From a virus, in IMG/VR virus record IMGVR_UViG_3300035665_000168, positions 1-31,978 of that record: 31,978 bases of DNA; one strand, 5' to 3'. Positions 1-5,052 of the stretch are shown here, piece by piece (within the stretch, counting starts at the first letter, position 1; every line of letters begins with the position of its first letter). The translations under genes and the position numbers were made by a program. A model generated the notes under the pieces. The model ran no database searches. It was given only the letters and a program-made list of their open reading frames with translations, and had not been told where the DNA came from.

Positions 1-35
1 ATGTAGCGGGCGGAACCCCCAGAGGATCGGACCCC

Positions 36-329
36 CTACCCCCTCGAACGCCTGGTCTTCCCGTGTCGCCGATGGCACGGAACACACAAGGGGCGGAGGT
101 TCGACGGGTGATCGGACCCGCCCAGGGAACGGGGAACGATGTGATCGACGTGAAGCGGAACACCGGCCGTGCCACATACCGCGCACCACGGGAACCGCTC
201 CCGTACCTCGCGGGACAACTGGGTCCAGGCGTAGCCGTAGCCCTCCCGCTTCCGATGGTCGGGGAGCGTGTGGATCTCGCACCGTGAACCCGCCGATGGT
301 CGCCCGCACTCAATACAAGGCCGCCGCAT
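36..329 (-). CDS. HNH endonuclease
   Basis: A 97-residue protein with an HNH nuclease core: a CAVC knuckle near residue 50, the HVDHIVPRSLGG segment, a central Asn (NLRPLC) and a closing CHRRHG. An extra CIEC pair lies near the N-terminus. The start at 329 is preferred because GGGAGG lies about 6 bases upstream; the frame stays open further upstream but that part looks like a shadow. In phages with HK97-type terminase and a P27-type small subunit, such HNH proteins usually sit beside the terminase and help the cos-cleavage or packaging complex. Here it would be just upstream of metK, terS and terL if the window ends join. It starts 12 bases from the divergent plus-strand gene. Confidence 0.85.
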   Translation of the reverse strand: MRRPCIECGRPSAGSRCEIHTLPDHRKREGYGYAWTQLSREVRERFPWCAVCGTAGVPLHVDHIVPRSLGGSDHPSNLRPLCVPCHRRHGKTRRSRG

Positions 330-396
330 ACAATCCCTCCCGTGATTCGTGTGATTGTTCCCGATGGTAAACCAGAGACGGCGACCCGCCGATGGT
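252..396. repeat. Repeated octamer CCGATGGT and a 19-base direct repeat around divergent starts
   Basis: CCGATGGT occurs at 252-259, 293-300, 361-368 and 389-396, with CCGATGGC at 69-76. Two of the copies lie inside a 19-base direct repeat (288-306 and 384-402) flanking the divergent starts at 329 and 342. The copies lie inside coding sequence. They could be binding sites for a regulator or replication protein; no function is shown. Confidence 0.45.
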
Positions 397-803
397 CGCC
401 CGTGATCGCGTTCACGAAGAGGATCGCGAAGGCCGAAGGGATCAACCTCGAAGAGATCCGCCTCCATCACCACCCACGGGGTTCCATCGCGTGCTTTGAT
501 GCGGAGGCATCCTGGGAGGATCACTGGGTGGCGTTCTGTGGCGGACAGAACCGGGAGACCGCGCTCCACGAACTGGCACACCTCGCCGCCGAGGACTACC
601 ACACGAAGACGTGGGCGATTGCGTTGATGGCACTCCATCGCGCCTACTTGCCACCCGCTCGATGCCGTCGGGCCGACCGTGTCCTTGCGATTGAATACCG
701 GGCGGCGCGGCCACTCTACGCGGCGAGATACGGGGAGAATCCGCCACCATTCAAGTCCGAGAGAACCGCGCGACGGAGGGCGCGAAGACCGCGAAGGTGG
801 TGA
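342..803 (+). CDS. HExxH metallopeptidase-like protein (only plus-strand gene)
   Basis: A 153-residue protein containing ALHELAHL near residue 78, the zinc-binding HExxH signature of SprT/WLM-like metallopeptidases, followed by a further His in DYHTKTW and a helix ending in LHRAYLP. This order resembles small phage metallopeptidase-like proteins. The C-terminus is Arg-rich. The start is a GTG with no clear Shine-Dalgarno site, so initiation could be leaderless or at the next GTG at 351. It is divergent from the HNH gene and convergent with the gene ending at 885. The substrate is unknown. The overlapping minus-strand frame is low-complexity and looks like a shadow. Confidence 0.7.
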   Translation: MIRVIVPDGKPETATRRWSPVIAFTKRIAKAEGINLEEIRLHHHPRGSIACFDAEASWEDHWVAFCGGQNRETALHELAHLAAEDYHTKTWAIALMALHRAYLPPARCRRADRVLAIEYRAARPLYAARYGENPPPFKSERTARRRARRPRRW

Positions 804-875
804 AGGCGGAGGGGAGTCGAACCCCTCGTGTCCTCCGTCAATCGTCCAGGATGACGGAGGCGACCGCGCGCCCTC
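798..875 (-). ncRNA. tRNA-like element lacking a normal D arm, or two terminator hairpins
   Basis: On the minus strand, GAGGGCG (875-869) pairs over 7 bp with CGCCTTC (808-802; one G-U), followed by A and CCA (801-798). Inside is a T-arm-like hairpin, GAGGGG-TTCGACT-CCCCTC (827-809), with the canonical TTCGA loop. The middle holds a perfect 9-bp hairpin, CCTCCGTCA/TGACGGAGG (860-852/840-832), with an 11-base loop in place of D and anticodon arms. Length without CCA is 75 bases, like a tRNA. It fills the gap between two convergent genes, so it may instead be back-to-back terminators or a remnant of a tRNA gene end. No normal anticodon arm could be drawn. Confidence 0.35.
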
Positions 876-884
876 GTTGAGATG

Positions 885-1367
885 CTACCACCGATCGGGG
901 TGTTCGATTGGGTTGGAACAGAGTGAGAGCGGCGAGACATCGCGGAGTGGGCATTGACGGTCCGGGCATCCGATCTCCTTCGCGGCCTCGTCCGTGTCGC
1001 CTCCCACGCACTCGCGGCACATCTTCCGAACCGCGACGCGGAACATCCGGAGTTCGGCGGAGGACTCCTCCGAGCGTTCGGGCGCGACGATGATCATCTT
1101 CCCGCCGTGGTACGGGTTGGACTGGGCCACCTCGATCAACCGTTCAAGGATCTCCAAGTCTCCCGCCTTCACTCGAATCCTCCCCGCGACGCGTTCACGC
1201 ATCCAGGAGGTGGGAAGCCCCAGGGAATCGTGGGCGAAGGCTACCCCCGACAGCGCGCGGGAATCACCACGCGCTCGCCGCACCATCTCCACGAAGATCT
1301 TGGCCTCCGGGGTGGTGAGGTTCGCCGCGCTCCGTTGATCTCTGTCCAGGCGATTTGGTTGAACCAT
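885..1367 (-). CDS. Phage protein with C-terminal Cys cluster
   Basis: A 160-residue protein. The C-terminal third has CREC, then C and CPL (KMCRECVGG ... IGCPDRQCPL), a spacing seen in small phage zinc-binding domains of unknown role. The N-terminal part is charged and helical, with KIFVEMVRRARGD near residue 25. The ATG at 1367 has no clear Shine-Dalgarno site; a Met at residue 28 is another possible start. It is the next gene after the secreted RlpA-like protein, about 30 bases downstream, and probably shares its transcript. Function is unknown; a structural zinc site is inferred from the Cys pattern. Confidence 0.65.
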   Translation of the reverse strand: MVQPNRLDRDQRSAANLTTPEAKIFVEMVRRARGDSRALSGVAFAHDSLGLPTSWMRERVAGRIRVKAGDLEILERLIEVAQSNPYHGGKMIIVAPERSEESSAELRMFRVAVRKMCRECVGGDTDEAAKEIGCPDRQCPLRDVSPLSLCSNPIEHPDRW

Positions 1368-1397
1368 AGGCGGAGAGGATACCGCGAACGGCGAAAG

Positions 1398-1901
1398 TTA
1401 GGGGAGGACCTCGACGACCACGGGTTGAACCCCGCGGGATAGGGGCGCGCCTCCCGCGATCTCCTTCCAGGCAATCGGGGCGAGGTCGATGAGTGAACCA
1501 CCCACACACGCGCACTCGTCCACCACCCAGGCGACGATGGCGATCCCTGTCTTTGGATTGGAGACGATCACCCGGTACGGCTCCCATCCCCACTTGAACA
1601 TTCGGACAGCGCGAAGACGGGGAGAGGCGGCCGCGTAGTAGACGAAGGGCGCGCCGTCTTGGTGATACTTCGCCGCATTCTTCCGCGGGGACTGGGTGAA
1701 CCAGGCGTGGTTCCGCGTCGCATCGTAGAACGTCGCGAACCCAGTGAGGGTGGGGAATGCGAGGGATGGGGTCGCCTCAACGATCGGGGTCGGGGTCGGA
1801 GTAGGGGAGGGCGTAGGGTCGGGCGTTGAGATCACCACGCGAGCGGTGAGGAGTGCGACAGAGACGGACAGCGAGAGAACCGCCGCCGCGAGTGTCCTCA
1901 T
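1398..1901 (-). CDS. Secreted RlpA-like double-psi beta-barrel protein
   Basis: A 167-residue protein with a signal-peptide-like N-terminus (MRTLAAAVLSLSVSVALL), a short Pro/Thr linker (residues 26-42) and a compact domain. That domain starts at GFATFYDAT and ends with VVDECACVGGSLIDLAP and a final beta strand (VQPVVVEVLP). The Asp-x-Cys-x-Cys ... IDLAP pattern matches RlpA/expansin-like double-psi barrels, some of which act on peptidoglycan or bind cell-wall glycans. No membrane anchor is seen beyond the signal segment. The start overlaps the upstream stop by ATGA. It may help host wall penetration, lysis or superinfection control. It lies far from the main lysis genes. Confidence 0.65.
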   Translation of the reverse strand: MRTLAAAVLSLSVSVALLTARVVISTPDPTPSPTPTPTPIVEATPSLAFPTLTGFATFYDATRNHAWFTQSPRKNAAKYHQDGAPFVYYAAASPRLRAVRMFKWGWEPYRVIVSNPKTGIAIVAWVVDECACVGGSLIDLAPIAWKEIAGGAPLSRGVQPVVVEVLP

Positions 1902-2101
1902 CGGATCTCCAACGGCCGATCATCTACGGCGCGACTTATCCCGTCGAACGCGCGAACGATGTCGATCGCGACCTCCATCGCCTCAACGAATCCCCGCTTG
2001 AACTCTGGGGCCTCTTTGAGCGTTCGCTCCGCAATCCCGCGCGCCTCGTGGAGCGCAATGATTACGTCCTCGCGTGTCTTCGGCCGTGGTTCACGTCGCA
2101 T
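1898..2101 (-). CDS. Small helical hypothetical protein
   Basis: A 67-residue charged, probably all-helical protein. The chosen start at 2101 has AGAGGAG about 8 bases upstream; longer in-frame starts would run deep into the resolvase-like gene. The end overlaps the start of the RlpA-like gene by ATGA, so the two are likely translationally coupled. No family was recognised. Confidence 0.6.
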   Translation of the reverse strand: MRREPRPKTREDVIIALHEARGIAERTLKEAPEFKRGFVEAMEVAIDIVRAFDGISRAVDDRPLEIR

Positions 2102-2480
2102 CGGTGGACTCCTCTGGGTTCCCGTACCACGCCACAAAGTCGTCAAGATCGAGAACGATGAGCGTCCGACGCTTGCCACCCGCCCCAGGCGAATCGCCCA
2201 GGATCACGGCGCGGAGTTGATCCGCACGGGATGGGAGAGATCTCAACCACCCGTCGATTCGTTCCGGGTAGGACCCCCCGACCTTACATTGGGCGACGAT
2301 CCACCCAGGGGCCTCAACGTCCACCTTCGTCCCCATCCAACCGGTACGGCGCGCGCCGCCTCCGAGACGGCGGGCCACTTCAAGTTCGAACGAGTTCCCA
2401 CGAGCGCGAGCGCGACGGCCACGGCGAGACTTCACCGCGTTCGCATCGTCGATGGCGAGGTCCTTCATCTTCCCCATCAC
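2091..2480 (-). CDS. Holliday-junction-resolvase-like PD-(D/E)XK nuclease
   Basis: A 129-residue basic protein. GNSFELEVARRLGG near residue 28 gives the N-terminal Glu helix, GTKVDVEAPGW gives the metal-binding Asp, and IVAQCKVG gives the core xxK. This order is typical of Hjc/RusA-like or VRR-type PD-(D/E)XK resolvases, which cut branched DNA before packaging or in recombination. The start is a GTG overlapping the next stop upstream by GTGA; an ATG at 2477 would also serve. It neighbours other nucleic-acid genes of the left arm. The exact subfamily cannot be fixed by eye. Confidence 0.65.
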   Translation of the reverse strand: MMGKMKDLAIDDANAVKSRRGRRARARGNSFELEVARRLGGGARRTGWMGTKVDVEAPGWIVAQCKVGGSYPERIDGWLRSLPSRADQLRAVILGDSPGAGGKRRTLIVLDLDDFVAWYGNPEESTDAT

Positions 2481-2668
2481 TGGCCACCCTTAGGGGTGCG
2501 GTCCTTCTTGGCCCATCCGCCGCCCTTGAACAGCACGGCGGGAGCACTCCAACGGATCACCATCTTCCCGCCACACTTCCAACAGGCCGGAACCGTGTCC
2601 GAGTTGAACGATCGAACGATGGTCTCCATCGTGTCGCACTTCGCACATTCGAACTCAAAGATGGGCAT
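2477..2668 (-). CDS. FmdB-like zinc-ribbon protein
   Basis: A 63-residue protein beginning MPIFEFECAKCDT, with a second knuckle CWKCGG near residue 35. This matches the small FmdB/CxxC-CxxC zinc-ribbon family, often called regulatory proteins, in which the MPxYEFxC start is characteristic. The tail is Lys/Gly-rich. Its ATG shares one base with the stop of the upstream gene (TAATG), indicating coupled translation. The longer open frame upstream has no family features. Role in the phage is unknown; a nucleic-acid or protein adaptor is plausible. Confidence 0.7.
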   Translation of the reverse strand: MPIFEFECAKCDTMETIVRSFNSDTVPACWKCGGKMVIRWSAPAVLFKGGGWAKKDRTPKGGQ

Positions 2669-2865
2669 TACTTGCCGCCCGCGAATAGGTGCGCGCGGTG
2701 AACCCACGTGTACCCCGAACGGCGAGCGGCATCCACCCACCAAATAGTCCGGAGACGAGACGCGTCCGCGCCCTTCTGGATCTCCTGGCCGCAAGACGCG
2801 CACGGTCGAACCGTCCACGTTGGAACCTTGCGCGGCCCGCCGCCTGTCTTCTTCACACCCGCCAT
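2668..2865 (-). CDS. Small basic hypothetical protein
   Basis: A 65-residue protein with one CASC pair (residues 22-25) and a Trp-rich C-terminal half. It sits between a DUF4313-like gene and the FmdB-like gene with tight spacing, which supports it being real. One CxxC pair alone cannot form a full zinc site. Function is unknown. Confidence 0.5.
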   Translation of the reverse strand: MAGVKKTGGGPRKVPTWTVRPCASCGQEIQKGADASRLRTIWWVDAARRSGYTWVHRAHLFAGGK

Positions 2866-2874
2866 TCGGCAATC

Positions 2875-3207
2875 CTACCCGACGATCCGATAGAGGGCGG
2901 GCGCGTGGTAGCCCGTGGTGGGTTCTTCCACGTATACGAGTTCCACAAAGTGGAGACGCGCGAAGATGTCCGCGATCTCCTTGTTCTCGCTCCAATACTT
3001 CAAGAAGAACTCGCCCGGTTCGAGATTATCCTCGGAGTTTGAGGACAGCGTGGCGAACGCCTCGCCCGTGTCCGAGATCACCGCACGGACGGCGGTGTTC
3101 CCGTTCGCGTAGCACCCGCGCTCAACTCGAAGGCGTACCCCTTCGGAATCGCCCGCGGCCTGGTAGACGAACTCGCCCAGTGGAACCCATAGACCTTCGT
3201 ACGTCAT
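2875..3207 (-). CDS. Hypothetical protein, possibly DUF4313-like
   Basis: A 110-residue acidic protein. The start at 3207 has a near-perfect AAAGGAGG 6-7 bases upstream, so the in-frame extension above it was discarded. The central part (NGNTAVRAVISDTGEAFATL) followed by a helix-rich segment (SENKEIADIFARL) recalls DUF4313, a phage and plasmid family of unknown role; this is a tentative match from memory. Its start overlaps the end of the winged-helix gene by ATGA. Confidence 0.65.
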   Translation of the reverse strand: MTYEGLWVPLGEFVYQAAGDSEGVRLRVERGCYANGNTAVRAVISDTGEAFATLSSNSEDNLEPGEFFLKYWSENKEIADIFARLHFVELVYVEEPTTGYHAPALYRIVG

Positions 3208-3542
3208 CGCGCGCCTCCTTTCACGGTGATCCCACGGGCCACCCCTGGGGTGTGTGAGATCTTCCCGTTCTTCGCGAGTTCGAGGATCGCCTTCTGGATC
3301 GTTGAATGCCCGCGCTCCAACTCCTTCGCGAGATCCCGAACCGTGGGCGCGTATCCCGTCCGCTTCACGAATGCCCGGATCGCGTCCAGGACTTCGCCCG
3401 TCGTTATTTCCGCCATCTTGTCCTCCTTCCAATACTTCGCCGCTCGCGTACAAGCGTCCGCGTCCGAGTGTACCGCCTCAACGCCTACCTCGTACATCAT
3501 CCCCAACGGGGTCCGACAGATTCGACAGCGCGCCACCCTCAT
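3204..3542 (-). CDS. LexA-like winged-helix protein with N-terminal Cys knuckle
   Basis: A 112-residue frame with two parts. Residues 1-42 contain CRIC, a His and another Cys, a possible zinc knuckle. From residue 43 a winged-helix domain resembles the DNA-binding half of LexA: TGYAPTVRDLAKELE, then STIQKAILELAKNGKI and an ARGI ending. The ATG at 3542 overlaps the upstream stop by ATGA. A strong internal Shine-Dalgarno site (GGAAGGAGG) lies 5 bases before an ATG at 3416, so a separate 70-residue wing-only product is likely. There is no LexA protease half. It is the best candidate transcription regulator in the window. Confidence 0.7.
   Translation of the reverse strand: MRVARCRICRTPLGMMYEVGVEAVHSDADACTRAAKYWKEDKMAEITTGEVLDAIRAFVKRTGYAPTVRDLAKELERGHSTIQKAILELAKNGKISHTPGVARGITVKGGAR
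3422..3440 (-). repeat. 19-base repeat carrying a Shine-Dalgarno site, copy 1
   Basis: On the minus strand the 19 bases read GCGAAGTATTGGAAGGAGG. An identical copy lies at 5060-5078, also just before a gene start. Here it serves the internal ATG at 3416 and encodes the residues AKYWKE. Confidence 0.75.
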
Positions 3543-3973
3543 TCGGGGTTCTCCCACATCCAATCCACGTCGATCCCCCAAGGCCGCGCCGGACGATCGG
3601 GGTGGAGGACCATTTCACGGGTCCAGTTTCCCTCCGCTAGTGCGAGGGTGATGATCGCGTAGTTCGCAAGATCAACTAGGGAATCGTGGAACGTGGCCAT
3701 CGCCTCCGCGCTCATTGGGTCCAGGACAATCTTCCCCGCCTCCACGCGTCCCGTAAGTTGAGCGGATGCCCGCTCGATCTTATTCCGTGCCTGTTCAAGA
3801 ACTCCGGCGATTCCCGCCTCCGCGATGTTCGTCGGACCGTACGCCCTCTGGCGTTCCACGAGTGTCGCGAAGGCCTCCGCGTAGTAGGGCCAGAGCAAAT
3901 ACTCGAAGAATGGCCGCCCTTGCGAGTCCATCAACATCGGGATTGCCTGGAAGTCTTTGAGTTCGTTCGCCAT
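3539..3973 (-). CDS. DUF1599/Nmad1-like protein
   Basis: A 144-residue protein with the pattern RQRAYGPTNIAEAGIAGVL, then ARNKIERASAQL, and DSLVDLANYAII near residue 107. This recalls DUF1599 (nucleotide modification associated domain 1) and all-alpha NTP-pyrophosphohydrolase-like phage proteins, which act on nucleotides or their derivatives. Assignment between these is uncertain. The start at 3973 has AAGGAGG upstream and is preceded by a 129-base gap with repeats and an AT-rich element, so it probably begins a local transcript that continues into the winged-helix gene. Confidence 0.65.
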   Translation of the reverse strand: MANELKDFQAIPMLMDSQGRPFFEYLLWPYYAEAFATLVERQRAYGPTNIAEAGIAGVLEQARNKIERASAQLTGRVEAGKIVLDPMSAEAMATFHDSLVDLANYAIITLALAEGNWTREMVLHPDRPARPWGIDVDWMWENPE

Positions 3974-4102
3974 TTTTTTGCCTCCTTGCCTATAAATAAG
4001 AATCTCTCATCTCTCATCTCTTGTCTCTCATCTCGTCCGTGATGCGGGACAAATAGGAGACGGGGTAAATCGTCCCAGGGACGGGACGAGGACGCTAGGC
4101 GT
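3974..4102 (-). promoter_or_regulatory. Intergenic leader with GAGATGAGA repeats and AT-rich element
   Basis: On the minus strand, repeats of GAGATGAGAGA (about 4003-4036) run into TTCTTATTTATAGG, a possible -10 region, then AAGGAGG before the ATG at 3973. Upstream are GTCCC/GGGAC inverted repeats, including CGTCCCTGGGACG (4073-4085). No good -35 was seen. It may combine a weak terminator for the gene ending at 4103 with a regulated promoter. Confidence 0.4.
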
Positions 4103-4663
4103 TCATCGGGACCTCCCCGCCCTTGCGATTGAGGAGAACGGGAGGAGTTCGTGGAATCGAACCGTCCACATCTCGCGCGTGGACGGACGGCCGCCGCCCA
4201 TAATCGTTCCGACCGGTTCGAAGTTGGCCCGTTCGACGAAGTCCAGGCGCGGGATGTACCCCACCACGTACCCCTCCTGGTAAGACCACGCGTCCGCCTC
4301 TGTCGCCTTTGGCCAGAGAGAGACGAAGGCGAGATGGTCCGCCTTCTGGAACTCCAACGCGGAAGCGGAGATCCCCGCGAAGAAGTTCGGACCGGGGCGG
4401 TAGTTCGTCGCCTTTGTCTTCACCTCAATCGTTCCCGCGTGAGTCTCGAAATCGTGGGTGATCAACTGGTTCCCCACGTATTCTTCGGCGAGGCCGATCT
4501 CCTTCGCGGCGGTTCGGAAGACCGCCTCCCCGAACGCCCCCACAATCGGGGCCTCAATGCCCAGGTCCGTCCGTGAATGATCCCGCCCGATGGGATAGAA
4601 CGAGCGCGCAAGTTCGCGCACCTCTGGGGTGATCTCCACCCGGTAGCCGTACGCCTCAATCAT
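4103..4663 (-). CDS. Restriction-endonuclease-like (PD-(D/E)XK-fold) protein
   Basis: A 186-residue protein. GAFGEAVFRTAAKEIG (near residue 42) and THDFETHAGTIEVKTKAT (near residue 69) match the Glu helix, Asp and E-x-K core of the PD-(D/E)XK fold. An aromatic segment (NYRPGPNFF) follows. The C-terminal half is mixed alpha/beta and ends basic. Start at 4663 overlaps the upstream stop by ATGA. It probably cleaves or processes DNA in replication, recombination or host takeover; it lacks a recognisable specificity domain. Subfamily is unknown. Confidence 0.6.
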   Translation of the reverse strand: MIEAYGYRVEITPEVRELARSFYPIGRDHSRTDLGIEAPIVGAFGEAVFRTAAKEIGLAEEYVGNQLITHDFETHAGTIEVKTKATNYRPGPNFFAGISASALEFQKADHLAFVSLWPKATEADAWSYQEGYVVGYIPRLDFVERANFEPVGTIMGGGRPSTREMWTVRFHELLPFSSIARAGRSR

Positions 4664-5052
4664 CGAACCGTCCTCCTAACAATCTCCGCGATCGTCTCCG
4701 TCGTACCCGTGCGGGGTGCGTGGATCGCCTTCACCTTCTCCCGATACCGGGCCGATCGTTCGGCCTTCGTGGGGTCGATTTGATACTTCGTCCATTTCGC
4801 CACGTGAATCCCACCGTCGGGATCAACCGCGAGGAGACCCTTCTCGATGAGTTCGGGAATGTTCGCCGCGACGGAGAACGAGACGCACGCGTGGAGGTGA
4901 TCGAGAGACTCGAACCCTCCTGGGTGGTCCTGTTCTTTCGCCGCAAGGATCACCACCACGAAGGCCCACCGCGCCGCGTCCGAGGTGAGCGTCGCCACCT
5001 TCGGATCGCGTGGGGTTCCCACGTCGAACTTTGCCCACGGTCGCCCTTTCAT
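4660..5052 (-). CDS. Phage replication-initiator-like protein (N-terminal wHTH type)
   Basis: A 130-residue protein. PWAKFDVGTPRDPKVATL, a central helical part, a Gly-Gly turn (DHPGGFESLDHL), IPELIEKGLLAV and HVAKWTKYQID follow the order of the N-terminal domain of DnaD-like or replisome-organiser phage proteins. It ends soon after a basic segment (ERSARYREKVK), so it is shorter than full initiators and lacks a second domain. The ATG at 5052 overlaps the methyltransferase stop by ATGA, with the repeated GGAAGGAGG just upstream. It likely binds the phage origin or loads a host helicase; this is inference. Confidence 0.6.
   Translation of the reverse strand: MKGRPWAKFDVGTPRDPKVATLTSDAARWAFVVVILAAKEQDHPGGFESLDHLHACVSFSVAANIPELIEKGLLAVDPDGGIHVAKWTKYQIDPTKAERSARYREKVKAIHAPRTGTTETIAEIVRRTVR

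Noticed and set aside
798-875. Ordinary tRNA gene
   Set aside because: No 5-bp anticodon stem with a 7-base loop and no D loop with GG could be drawn, so it is listed only as tRNA-like.
798-1180. tmRNA gene ending at 798
   Set aside because: The T-arm and CCA resemble a tmRNA 3' end, and a fitting acceptor strand (GAAGGCGG) occurs near 1165, but that lies inside a convincing coding gene and the usual tmRNA 5' motif is absent.
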